47,692 nt of DNA from Nitrosomonas sp. Its GTDB lineage: Bacteria; Pseudomonadota; Gammaproteobacteria; Burkholderiales; Nitrosomonadaceae. Position 1 is the stretch's first letter, and each line of letters starts with the position of its first letter. Positions 1-10,013 of the stretch are shown one piece after another. The DNA is taken from the NCBI GenBank assembly GCA_017994575.1, contig JAGOKN010000013.1, positions 1-47,692 of the forward strand. Direction: 5' to 3'. Made by a program: the position numbers and the translations under genes. The notes under the pieces were generated by a model. That model saw only the letters and a list, made by a program, of their open reading frames with translations. It was not told where the DNA came from and made no database searches.

Positions 1-1088
1 ATCCAGATATTTTATTACTTGATGAACCAACAAATAATTTAGATATTAATACTATTAGATGGCTTGAAGAAATTATTAATTCTAATAAAAATACAGTTAT
101 TATCATTTCTCATGATCGTCATTTCTTAAATAGTGTTTGTACACACATGGCCGATTTAGATTATGGTGAATTGCGCATATATCCAGGAAACTATGATGAA
201 TATATGACTGCTTCCACTCACGTACGCGAACGCATGCTAGCAAACAATGCCAAAAAGAAAGCACAAATTGCAGATTTACAATCTTTTGTCAGCCGTTTTT
301 CTGCAAATGCCTCCAAAGCTAGGCAAGCAACAAGTCGAGCTCGTCAAATCGAAAAGATAAAATTGGAAGACATAAAACCATCTAGCCGACAATACCCTTT
401 TATTCGTTTTGATATTGATGAAAAAAATAAATTACACCGCTTGGCTTTAAGCATTAAATGTATCAGCAAAACTTTCTCAGTCCTTAACAAATCTCTATTT
501 GAGAATTTTAGTATTGATATTGAAGCAGGCGAGAAAATAGCTATTATTGGTCCTAATGGGATTGGAAAAACGACTTTATTACGCTGCTTAGCAAAAGACC
601 TGACTCCTGATTCGGGTGAAATAAAGTGGGCTGAGAAAGCTCTTGATGGCTATTATCCACAAGATCATGCAGTTAGCTTTGAAAATGATATATCATTAAC
701 TGAATGGATGGATCAATGGCGTCAAGGAAGCGATGATGATCAAGTCATACGAGGTACACTTGGTCGATTGCTATTTTCAGGCGATGAAGTTAAAAAATCT
801 GTTCAGGTTCTTTCTGGCGGTGAACAAGGACGCATGCTTTTTGGTAAACTCATTTTACAAAAACCTAATATCCTATTCATGGACGAACCAACTAATCATC
901 TAGATATGGAATCTATTGAATCCCTCAATAGTGCGTTGGAGAAATATACGGGCACCTTGATTTTTGTTTCGCATGATCGCGAGTTTGTATCTTCCCTTGC
1001 TACACGTATTCTTGAAATAAATCCACATGGCATTAATGATTTCAAAGGCAACTATGAAGACTATCTTCGTTCTCAAAACATTCAATAG
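1..1088 (+). CDS. ybiT: ABC-F family ATPase YbiT, 5'-truncated by window edge
   Basis: The reading frame is open from base 3, so the gene starts outside the window; about 361 C-terminal codons remain of a family near 530 residues. The visible part begins at the first ATPase domain's Walker B ([11 protein letters not shown]) and H-loop (ISHDRHF). It continues through the long charged linker typical of ABC-F proteins ([20 protein letters not shown]), then a complete second ATPase domain: Walker [10 protein letters not shown], signature LSGGEQGR, Walker [13 protein letters not shown], and H-loop VSHDREF. No membrane segments are seen. Family members are soluble ribosome-associated ATPases. The linker and the C-terminal end (GNYEDYLRS) closely resemble E. 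coli YbiT as I recall it. The last 35 bases overlap the next gene. Confidence 0.93.
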   Translation, partial: PDILLLDEPTNNLDINTIRWLEEIINSNKNTVIIISHDRHFLNSVCTHMADLDYGELRIYPGNYDEYMTASTHVRERMLANNAKKKAQIADLQSFVSRFSANASKARQATSRARQIEKIKLEDIKPSSRQYPFIRFDIDEKNKLHRLALSIKCISKTFSVLNKSLFENFSIDIEAGEKIAIIGPNGIGKTTLLRCLAKDLTPDSGEIKWAEKALDGYYPQDHAVSFENDISLTEWMDQWRQGSDDDQVIRGTLGRLLFSGDEVKKSVQVLSGGEQGRMLFGKLILQKPNILFMDEPTNHLDMESIESLNSALEKYTGTLIFVSHDREFVSSLATRILEINPHGINDFKGNYEDYLRSQNIQ

Positions 1089-1431
1089 TATTAAATATCT
1101 GACCGGTATTCACTTTGTTGTTTTTCTAAGTACATTATATCTGCCACTTGCTAGCGCAGAAAATATTCAGAATCTTCAACAAAATGCGAGTACCACCTAT
1201 GAGCAAATGATCCAAGCCAAGCAGCTAGCAGAGAATTTGGCCAAGGACGCTACGTTCGCAGAAAAAAAACTCGCCTCTGTCAAACAAAAATTAGCTACAG
1301 CCGAGCAAGAATCAGAAGTTGCCAAAAAGAAAGCTGAACAAGCAAAAATCTCAATGGAGCAAGCTATTCAGCGATGGAAACAAGCTACAGATACTTTAGC
1401 AAATGAATGGGGAAAAACTGAAAGAAAATAG
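1054..1431 (+). CDS. Small exported coiled-coil protein of unknown function
   Basis: The product is 125 residues from the ATG at 1054, which has an AAGG about 6 bases upstream; two earlier in-frame ATGs (1027, 1036) lie deeper inside ybiT. The N-terminus looks like a signal peptide: [11 protein letters not shown], a hydrophobic core, then LASA before ENIQ. The mature part (about 90 residues) is almost wholly heptad-like and rich in Ala, Lys, Glu and Gln, predicting a continuous alpha-helical coiled coil in the periplasm or on the surface. It overlaps ybiT by 35 bases in another frame, which suggests translational coupling. I do not recognise a family; small lipoprotein-like or Skp-like helical proteins are possible analogues. 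Confidence 0.6.
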   Translation: MKTIFVLKTFNSIKYLTGIHFVVFLSTLYLPLASAENIQNLQQNASTTYEQMIQAKQLAENLAKDATFAEKKLASVKQKLATAEQESEVAKKKAEQAKISMEQAIQRWKQATDTLANEWGKTERK

Positions 1432-1572
1432 AGTTATTTATGTGTAGTAATTCAGACGGGAGCTATGCTTATTTCTGGTGTATGGTAGGAGAAGAAAGCG
1501 GTGTAACCTGTTGATAGAGATTTCGGCAGATCAACCGATAAAAAAGGAAACACCGCAATGACAGATGATAAA
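1432..1572 (+). mobile_element. Possible 5' end of an IS256-like element, truncated
   Basis: A short leader with a GGAAAC ribosome-site-like stretch is followed by ATGACAGATGATAAA at 1558, reading MTDDK. From memory this is a common N-terminus of IS256-family transposases. The frame is lost after five codons, where the terminal repeat of the decayed IS5-family element begins (about 1573). The reading is therefore an IS256-type element interrupted by another insertion, with the rest lost. The evidence is five codons plus context, so it is weak; the block could equally be unrelated intergenic DNA. Confidence 0.3.
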
Positions 1573-1722
1573 AGACCTCTGCACAACCGCGAGAATTTAG
1601 CTGTAGTGACAGAGAAAAATTTCCAAATGACGCTGATTGCACGTCATTTTGGTAGAAAGTGAAGTTTTTCTCCTTTTTTTAGGGAAATTCCCCCTATGCA
1701 ACATTTGGACGGATTGCTCCCT

Positions 1723-1743
1723 TTAAGGAAGCTCTGATTAAGT
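1723..1743. repeat. Left terminal repeat and TTAA target duplication of the intact IS
   Basis: TTAA at 1723-1726 is followed by the 17-bp repeat at 1727-1743. The partner lies at 2901-2921. The duplication shows simple transposition into the older element. Confidence 0.9.
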
Positions 1744-2917
1744 TATTTATTCCAGTTTTGTCGACAAAGCTATCAGTAGAGTAGCTAATATAGGCATTAT
1801 TGTGCGATTAATAGCTGTAATTCTTAGCAGATTGCATACTATTCAGCCCCCTGATGCTGGTTTTCAGGGGTATTGGACGGAATTATCCCGTGGTTGGCAT
1901 CCACACCTTACGGACATGGTAGAGATTAGCCAAGGCAAACAACAAGTAGAGCTGTCGTGCATTCTTGAACAATCCTCGGTAACGGACTTTGGTATAACCA
2001 AATTGTCTTTTGACAATACGAAACGGATGTTCAACCTTTGCGCGGAGTGAAGCCAGCATGCGATTGAGCACGGCGTGTTCTGCTGGCAATTCCTCACCGC
2101 GCTTGCGTTTGAATGGCATACCCCAGACCGGCTCTTCCGGTTGCCGTTGTGCTTCCAGATTGCGATCATTACGAGTATAAGCCCGATCACCCAATACAAC
2201 CGCCTCTTCGCCATGTACCAGTGCATCAATCATGTTGCCATCGGCCACTTTGGCCGTGGTAATTTCCAGGCTATGCACCAGGCCGGAATCGGCATCTACG
2301 CCTATGTGTGCTTTTAATCCAAAGTAATAGTTGCTGCCTTTCTTAGTCGAACTCATCTCGCCATCACGTTTGCGTTGCCGGTTCTTGGTCGATGGTGCAG
2401 CCGCTATCAGCGTGGCGTCAACTATCGTGCTCTGACGCAGCAATAATCCCTGTTGCGCTAACTGCGCAGTCGTTTCAGCAAACAGGCTTTGTGCCAAGTA
2501 ATGCTTCTCCAGCAGGTGGCGAAACTTGAGAATCGTCGTTTCATCAGGCATGACATCTTCTCCCGCATCCAATCCTGCAAATCCACGCAACATCGGCACA
2601 TCATGTAACGCTTCTTCCATCCCCGGATCTGAATAACCAAACCATTGTTGCATCATATGAATCCGCAGCATCGCTTCCAACGCAAATGGCTTACGTCCCA
2701 AACCTGCTACCGGATAGTGCGGCGCGATCCGATTCCTCCACTCTGACCAAGGAATTACTTGCTCCATTTCTTCGAGAAACTTTTGTCGGCGAGTTACTTT
2801 CGGTTTCTTGATAAATAATGGAATCGATAAGCCTAATTGCTTCATCAATGCGCTCCCTTGCAGTGGTTACGATCTACCTCGTATTTTACAAGTTCTTGGG
2901 ACTTAATCAGAGTTTCC
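1727..2917 (-). mobile_element. Intact IS5-group insertion sequence, 1191 bp
   Basis: It is bounded by 17-bp terminal inverted repeats, GGAAGCTCTGATTAAGT and GGAAACTCTGATTAAGT, with one mismatch. On both sides lies TTAA (1723-1726 and 2918-2921), which fits the YTAR four-base target duplication known for the IS5 group. Length and terminal bases (GGAA...) also fit that group. It carries one uninterrupted transposase gene, so it is the only IS in the window that looks potentially active. It sits inside the older IS5-family relic, copy A. Confidence 0.92.
1883..2848 (-). CDS. IS5-family DDE transposase, full length
   Basis: The product is a 321-residue transposase that cuts and re-joins the ends of its own IS. 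The N-terminal IS5-type domain includes PFALEAMLRIHMMQQWFGYSD. The catalytic triad can be read as Asp in TIVDATLI, Asp in VLGDRAY and Glu in KVEHPFRIVKRQFGY, the IS5 family's usual spacing and wording. There are no frameshifts or internal stops. It is the only gene of the element and fills most of it. The ATG at 2848 is near the right terminal repeat, as expected. Confidence 0.93.
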   Translation of the reverse strand: MMKQLGLSIPLFIKKPKVTRRQKFLEEMEQVIPWSEWRNRIAPHYPVAGLGRKPFALEAMLRIHMMQQWFGYSDPGMEEALHDVPMLRGFAGLDAGEDVMPDETTILKFRHLLEKHYLAQSLFAETTAQLAQQGLLLRQSTIVDATLIAAAPSTKNRQRKRDGEMSSTKKGSNYYFGLKAHIGVDADSGLVHSLEITTAKVADGNMIDALVHGEEAVVLGDRAYTRNDRNLEAQRQPEEPVWGMPFKRKRGEELPAEHAVLNRMLASLRAKVEHPFRIVKRQFGYTKVRYRGLFKNARQLYLLFALANLYHVRKVWMPTTG

Positions 2918-2921
2918 TTAA
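2901..2921. repeat. Right terminal repeat and TTAA target duplication of the intact IS
   Basis: The reverse complement of the 17-bp repeat lies at 2901-2917 and TTAA at 2918-2921. It matches the left end at 16 of 17 positions. Confidence 0.9.
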
Positions 2922-3230
2922 TGATTGATCTACGAAGATTTTGTTGGCTACTTTTTTCAGATTCATGCAGATACTTTTCAGTATGACTTGGGCGTTGACT
3001 TTTACCGTACCGAAGTAGCTGACGCGTCCCATTTTGAATAAGCGTTTGGGTAGTGCCGAAACATTGTTCGACAATATAACGTTTTTTGCTGATCAATTGA
3101 TTCGCCAGCTTCTGGCGTGACGAAAGCGGTTTGTTCTTGTACACGCGATGCATGATTGCGCTCTTGATCTTTTGCTTTCTTAAAAACTGTCGATTGGCAT
3201 TGGCTTCTGGATCCCTTGTCGGCATACTTA

Positions 3231-3454
3231 ATGTGGATCATCGTCATGTTTGATTTGCCAGTCGTTGAGAAAACTGAATGCAAAGCTGCTATAGATTTTC
3301 GTAACACCTTACTGGATATGGGGTTTGAGATGTCGCAGTTTTCTGTTTATATGCGTTTCTGTAGCAGTCAGAGTCAGATTGATACTTACTGCATGCAGGT
3401 GGAAAAAACAAACAACTGAACAAAAAATCACCCGAGCAATATGAACTTTTTTGA
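3231..3454 (+). pseudogene. cas2: cas2 relic (type II-like), internally deleted
   Basis: From the ATG at 3231 the frame reads a Cas2 N-terminal half of about 60 residues: MWIIVMFDLPV (beta-1 with the conserved Asp8), then KAAIDFRNTLLDMGFEMSQF and SVYMRFC. This wording is like the Cas2 of type II CRISPR systems as I recall them. The frame stops at 3417-3419, but a second frame immediately after reads NKKSPEQYELF and ends at TGA 3452-3454, resembling the usual type II Cas2 C-terminus (KxPDQFDLF-like). The middle, about 30-40 residues, is missing. The start codon abuts the IS relic at 3230, so the upstream cas1 and cas9 and the ribosome site are gone. No CRISPR array was seen downstream. Confidence 0.82.
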
Positions 3455-3480
3455 TAAATACTATTATTTTTTCACTTGTG

Positions 3481-3520
3481 TGCACATTAACTCTATTAGT
3501 AATCATAGAGTTAATGTGCA
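3481..3520. repeat. Perfect 16-bp inverted repeat with 8-base loop
   Basis: The left arm TGCACATTAACTCTAT (3481-3496) and the right arm ATAGAGTTAATGTGCA (3505-3520) are perfectly complementary around TAGTAATC. No T-run follows on either strand, so it is not a textbook terminator. It lies 26 bases after the cas2 relic and about 150 bases before the next gene. It could be a terminator of the lost cas operon, an operator, or a recombination or mobile-element site; the sequence does not decide. Confidence 0.6.
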
Positions 3521-3669
3521 GTTAGTTTAGCATATTGGGATTTGTGCTCTGATCGGAACTATTCTTTTCCTCATTTTAGGCAGCCTCGTATAGAAAAAGA
3601 GAATGTTTGCTACCTGGTGATTTCAGTGGAATAATGCTTGTTCGTTCTAAACTTTTTAGGAGGGGGAGC

Positions 3670-5274
3670 ATGGTAAAAATTAGTAGAACTACGAGTGCAT
3701 GGATGTATGGTTTTTTTCTAACTTGCAACAGCAATTTTGTGTTTGCTGACGTAACCAGTGATACGGAAAGATTACTGAACTGGGCAGAAAACACATACTC
3801 TCAATTTTTTCCTGGCCATCCCCTCACACAGACGAATATTGAACCCTGGTTATTCCGACATTATCCGGAGACAGGTGTTTATGCGGGCGTCAACAAAAAT
3901 GATAATGGCACGTATGTCGTGGGAGGTCCATGGGGAAATACTCCTATATTGATCGATTCTTTGTCTAATCTGATCAATAAAATTCCAACGGGTGACTGGC
4001 AAGGAGCCAAGCCGGTATATCGACAGGCATCACAATTCTTCGATAAACTGGAAGTTGCAATTAGCGCCAATGGCGATGCTGTGGCTGTTTGGCTTGAAAA
4101 TGATCCTGGTATCGGTATTGATAGCGTTTGGGCTATTCATTATAGTGCAGCTACAGATGCTTGGGGTACGCCTACGTTGCTTGACAACGGTGCCCAAAGT
4201 GCTTATGAACCCAAAGTGGCTATGGATGGCAATGGCAATGCTGTGGTCGTATGGATGCAGCAGCTTGGAATCGAATTTAACGCTTCAGCTGCACATTATC
4301 GAGTAGGTTCTGGCTGGGGAACTGCTGTATTACTAGAAAATGAAAATTCTGCAGTCAACGGAGGATTTCCACAATCCAGTGTTGCCATGGATAGTTCCGG
4401 TAATGCTGTTGCAGTCTGGTCGCAGCGTATCGGTGTTCAGTCTTATATCTACGCCAATCGTTACACTCCAGGGCAGGGTTGGGAAACGGCAAAGTCAATA
4501 GATCTTCCTGATACTCCCGGAGAACTTGATCTCAGTTTTAATCCTAAGGTAGCTATAAACAATAGCGGTAATGCTATTGCTATATGGTCAGTCAGTACTT
4601 CAAGCTTCAAAGTACGCCATTATCAGTCAAGTAGTAATACATGGGATTCGGTACCTACTGATCTTGGTCCGGGTATTACACCCGAGATTGCCATTAGCGA
4701 CAATGGCAATGCTGTTGTTGTTGCTCCGGGGAGAACCAATTCAGCTGAACTATATCAAGTATTAGCTTGGCACTATAAACCCAATACTGGATGGGATGTT
4801 ACCGGCACAATTCTTGATCAAGGTCGTGTAGAGCAAGTCAGATCGCCTGTTAGCGTTGCAATGAATACAAGCGGCAACGCGATCGCATCATGGAGTCAGT
4901 TGGATTCTTCTGGGCTGGTTAGTGCATTTGCAAATTATTTTGAGAACGGCCAATGGGGAGGACCGACTATTGTCGAGGGCAATAATGATTCTGAAGTTGT
5001 AGATCAAGGTGTTGAGGCGGGCATAGACTCCAGTAATAGAGTGATTTTGGTTTGGAGGCAAGTCGCCCGTGATCAATCCTTCCAAAATAATTGGTCAAGC
5101 ATTAAGCAGTCAGGGGGCAGTAACTGGAATGCCAGCTCACTTGAACCAATAACTGGATCCTTGACCTTGCCGCGTTTAGCTGTTAGTTCAACCGGCAAAG
5201 CGATAGCTGCTTGGTTGCATAGAGATGAGGCCAATGGAACAGGAAATTATCTGGTCGCAAACCTATTTAAATAA
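3670..5274 (+). CDS. Secreted eight-repeat protein, probable beta-propeller
   Basis: The product is 534 residues. The ATG at 3670 was chosen because a strong AGGAGGGGGAG lies just upstream; the in-frame ATG at 3607 has none. A signal peptide ends at FVFA before DVTSD. Residues about 27-105 form a separate N-terminal domain (DTERLLNWAENTYSQFFPG, Tyr- and Trp-rich). Eight repeats of roughly 50-60 residues follow, each with a core like VAMDGNGNAVVVW. Variants are VAISANGDAVAVW, VAMDSSGNAVAVW, VAINNSGNAIAIW, IAISDNGNAVVV, VAMNTSGNAIASW, AGIDSSNRVILVW and LAVSSTGKAIAAW. This periodicity suggests an eight-bladed propeller outside the cytoplasm. Function is unknown. It is the only intact non-IS gene in the 1432-7020 graveyard. 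Confidence 0.82.
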   Translation: MVKISRTTSAWMYGFFLTCNSNFVFADVTSDTERLLNWAENTYSQFFPGHPLTQTNIEPWLFRHYPETGVYAGVNKNDNGTYVVGGPWGNTPILIDSLSNLINKIPTGDWQGAKPVYRQASQFFDKLEVAISANGDAVAVWLENDPGIGIDSVWAIHYSAATDAWGTPTLLDNGAQSAYEPKVAMDGNGNAVVVWMQQLGIEFNASAAHYRVGSGWGTAVLLENENSAVNGGFPQSSVAMDSSGNAVAVWSQRIGVQSYIYANRYTPGQGWETAKSIDLPDTPGELDLSFNPKVAINNSGNAIAIWSVSTSSFKVRHYQSSSNTWDSVPTDLGPGITPEIAISDNGNAVVVAPGRTNSAELYQVLAWHYKPNTGWDVTGTILDQGRVEQVRSPVSVAMNTSGNAIASWSQLDSSGLVSAFANYFENGQWGGPTIVEGNNDSEVVDQGVEAGIDSSNRVILVWRQVARDQSFQNNWSSIKQSGGSNWNASSLEPITGSLTLPRLAVSSTGKAIAAWLHRDEANGTGNYLVANLFK

Positions 5275-5462
5275 GTTTGAATTTTGTGTAATGGTTGCAT
5301 AACTAATGAAATGAAGTTGAAAATATTCAGTAACGTGATGTCAAATATATTACGAATCAGATAAAAATTTTAAATTTGGTGGACCGTAGTGGGGTGGTTA
5401 TTAATTTAAATTGCCCATATTTAGAGCGCTTTAGGAATGCAATTGATTGACAATTTATTATT

Positions 5463-5870
5463 ATGACTACCCCATCTGATCATTCATTGTTGTATGTATG
5501 CTTACCCAATAAGCAACCTGTTTTGCGTACTGTGCCAATGCCATCGGATACCACAACCATGCGGGTGATATTTTCGGTGGTCGGATTATGTCCCAGGTAG
5601 ATACGGCAGGTACTATACCTGCAATTCGCCGAGCTTTTGGTTGGGTAGTGACTGTTGCGGTCAATTCCTTCGTATTCAAGCAACCGGTTTTTGTTGGTGA
5701 TCTCGTCAGTTTCTACGCGGACATCCTAAAAATAGGGCGTACCTCGATTACCGTGAGTGTCGAAGTGTATGCACAACGTGGTGCGCGCGAGGGTGGTAAT
5801 GAGGTGTGTATCAAGGTTACCGAAGCAGTACTGACTTATGTGACGGTTGATAATCAGCATATCCCATCGG
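5463..5870 (+). pseudogene. Frameshifted YciA-type acyl-CoA thioesterase
   Basis: An ATG at 5463 opens a frame reading LRTVPMPSDTTT. After a one-base shift near 5565 the frame continues as NHAGDIFGGRIMSQVD, the hotdog-fold thioesterase motif, then VVTVAVNSFVFKQPVFVGDLVSFYA and later TEAVLTYVTVD. The order and spacing match YciA-like acyl-CoA thioesterases of about 130 residues. The reading frame then runs on into unrelated sequence after about 5870, so the C-terminus is lost as well. The gene is a relic with one frameshift and a broken 3' end. Confidence 0.8.
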
Positions 5871-5980
5871 GGTCCATAATAAGAATATTATTCTTACCCA
5901 TGCTGATACCAACTGTCATTGGTCGTATCCTCGCTTTATTGACGATCTTGATAGTCATTTTCGTTCGCGTAGAAGCTTAT

Positions 5981-6156
5981 CATGCCAACAACCTCAATGC
6001 TTCTTGGTATTTTTCTACCGTCACTCGCAAAATATCTTCCGGCAATTCAGGCGCCGGAGCCTTTTTGTTCCAAGCCTGTTTTTCTAGCCAGTCACGTACA
6101 AACTGTTTATCGAAACTGGATGGGTTCTGCCCTGCCCTATACTGATCGGCTGGCCA
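5981..6156 (-). pseudogene. purC: C-terminal fragment of purC (SAICAR synthetase)
   Basis: On the minus strand, bases 6156 to 5981 read WPADQY, then [16 protein letters not shown], then [11 protein letters not shown] and [11 protein letters not shown] followed by TGA. This is the characteristic C-terminus of phosphoribosylaminoimidazole-succinocarboxamide synthase. About 57 codons survive without a frameshift; the rest is absent. Upstream the fragment runs straight into IS relic copy B, with TGGCCAG shared by both sides of the junction. An intact purC is presumably elsewhere, because the enzyme is needed for purine synthesis; that is inference. Confidence 0.85.
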
Positions 6157-6430
6157 GAAGCTGGCGAATCAATTGATCAGCAAAAAACGCTACATTGTCG
6201 AACAGTGTTTCGGCACAATCAAACGCTTATTCAGAATGAGACGTGCCAGCTACTTCGGTACGGTAAAAGTCAACGCCCAAGTCATACTGAAAAGTATCTG
6301 CATGAATCTGAAAAAAGCAGCCAACAAAATCTTCGTAGATCAACCATTAAGGGGAGCAATCCGTCCAAATGTTACATAAGGGGGGAAAACTCCCCTAAAA
6401 AAAGGAAAAAAACTTCACTTTCTACCAAAA
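6157..6430 (+). mobile_element. Decayed IS5-family element, copy B, C-terminal piece
   Basis: This is a plus-strand fragment of the same element as copies A, C and D. It reads [24 protein letters not shown], then RMRRASYFG, KVNAQVILKSICMNLKKAANK and ends at TAA 6377-6379. It retains the least damaged C-terminus of the four copies. The tail after the stop continues as in copy D until TCTACCAAAA at 6430 and then breaks off, so the terminal repeat is missing. It is the only copy in plus orientation. Confidence 0.85.
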
Positions 6431-6439
6431 GAGATCTCT

Positions 6440-6812
6440 TTCTAAATACAAGCTTTGTTTCGTACCACTGCAAATAAACATCCAGATAAGATAAGGGGCT
6501 CCTTGCTCATTCAAACCAAGGTAGCCAATACTGTGTGCACAATTACCAGAATTTATTGCAGCAATTTGGCATGATCGCTTCCATGAGTCGCAAGGGGGAT
6601 TGCTATGATAATGCGTCAATGGAAAGTTTTTGGGGATACTTAAAACCGAATTGGTACATCATCAGAGATTCAAAACACGGCAACAAGCCATTCAGGAAAT
6701 TACCGAATATATAGAAATATTCTATAACCGACAGCGCAAGCAAAAAAGATTGGGTTATTTATCACCAGTACAATTTTCGCAACAACACTATGCAAATTTA
6801 ATAGCTGCTTAA
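6440..6812 (+). pseudogene. IS3-family OrfB transposase C-terminus, frameshifted
   Basis: Reading across frames gives ANKHPDKGLLAHSNQGSQY, then NYQNLLQQFGMIASMSRKGD, CYDNASMESFWGYLK, TELVHHQRFKTRQQA and YNRQRKQKRLGYLSPVQF, ending at TAA 6810-6812. This is the C-terminal half of an IS3/IS150-type integrase-like transposase. The conserved HSDRGSQY has become HSNQGSQY, so a catalytic Asp is lost. A five-base tandem duplication (ATAAG near 6490) and a one-base shift near 6635 break the frame. The upstream half and both IS ends were not found. Confidence 0.83.
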
Positions 6813-6848
6813 ACCTATCGATTCTATTCTTGACGGCACACCTCAGTC

Positions 6849-6926
6849 TTAATGATCTTTGGGAATAATGCTCTCCAGATCAATCGTCGAGGATAATTCC
6901 TGCTGACACGTTTGTTTACCTTGCAT
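6849..6926 (-). pseudogene. N-terminal scrap of an IS1182-like transposase
   Basis: The minus strand reads MQGKQTCQQELSSTID then LESIIPKDH and a stop, 25 codons. The wording resembles N-termini of IS1182/IS4-like transposases that end ...VPKDHPLR, recalled from memory. The following piece is absent. GGGGTTTTTCAACAGGC near 6987 could be that element's terminus. The fragment is short, so the call is tentative. Confidence 0.4.
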
Positions 6927-7024
6927 TGGACTTTCCAATGGTCGAAGGTGAAGCTCCTATTTTATTATCAACTCAACGTAGTATCAGGGGTTTTTCAACA
7001 GGCCGTCTGAATTACTGCAATTTA

Positions 7025-7453
7025 TTATAGCTCAAGAATCATTTTAATATGTGGAATGCCGGCTTCCATAAATTCTTTTCCTGATGCTTGGAATCCAAAT
7101 TTCCTGTAGAAATTTCTGGCAGTTACTTGCGCATTTAGCTTTGCTTTGTGCATACCTTGCCTGATCATTTCTTGCAATATTCTTTCCATTATGGCGCTAC
7201 CAACTCGCTTCCCGCGCCATTCTTTTAATACTGCCATACGTCCGATATAGCCATCAGGCAATAATCTCGCTGTACCAATAGGTTCTGCATCACTATTTAG
7301 CGCAAGTATATGCATACTGATCGAATCAAATTCATCCCACTCCAGGTCTTCAGGAATTTGTTGCTCAAGAATAAAAACTGCTTTCCGAACAAAGCGTAGG
7401 GCCGATTCATTTTCTTGCCAATTTAATATCTGTATATGATAAGAATTCCACAT
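7025..7453 (-). CDS. GNAT-family N-acetyltransferase
   Basis: The product is a 142-residue single-domain protein. The acetyl-CoA binding motif A is clear in the middle (IGRMAVLKEWRGKRVGSAIM), and motif B-like sequence follows (NAQVTARNFYRKFGFQASG). The C-terminal PHIKMILEL is common in the ElaA/YjcF-like GNAT subgroup. It should transfer an acetyl group from acetyl-CoA to an amine, but the substrate cannot be read from sequence. It lies 30 bases downstream of purA on the same strand and may be co-transcribed. It marks the start of ordered core genome after the IS graveyard. Confidence 0.85.
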   Translation of the reverse strand: MWNSYHIQILNWQENESALRFVRKAVFILEQQIPEDLEWDEFDSISMHILALNSDAEPIGTARLLPDGYIGRMAVLKEWRGKRVGSAIMERILQEMIRQGMHKAKLNAQVTARNFYRKFGFQASGKEFMEAGIPHIKMILEL

Positions 7454-7483
7454 AAAGACTAACGATATTGTAAAGAAATACTT

Positions 7484-9971
<2,488 letters not shown>

Positions 9972-10013
9972 ATTTACAATTGACAGATTTGTGTGCGAGA
10001 AGAATAAAAAACA

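Larger units (their letters stand above)
1573..3230 (-). mobile_element. Decayed IS5-family element, copy A, split by a second IS
   Basis: The terminal repeat begins with AGACCTCTGCACAACC at 1573. The transposase reads on the minus strand and only its C-terminal part is left, beginning near YADKG at about 3225. It contains recognisable pieces ([41 protein letters not shown]) broken by frameshifts, for example after CFGT. It is cut in two by the intact IS at 1727-2917, inserted at a TTAA. Rejoining the flanks gives the continuous sequence present in copy D near 38710. The N-terminal two thirds and the other terminus are gone. The right boundary is fused directly to a cas2 relic at 3231, so a deletion ended here. 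Confidence 0.85.

Noticed and set aside
1802-2317. Plus-strand frames inside the intact IS
   Set aside because: They are shadows of the minus-strand transposase gene, with no ribosome sites and no recognisable products.
3216-3230. Upstream start of the cas2 relic giving MSAYL before MWIIV
   Set aside because: Those bases belong to the IS relic; Cas2 proteins of this type start at MW.
3455-3669. Possible CRISPR array after cas2
   Set aside because: I found no direct repeats of 30-40 bases with spacers; the only structure is the single palindrome at 3481-3520.
5870-5980. Hydrophobic peptide (LPMLIPTVIGRILALLTILI) following the yciA relic
   Set aside because: It is only open because the thioesterase frame runs on; there is no start with a ribosome site and no family match, so it is treated as junk between two relics.
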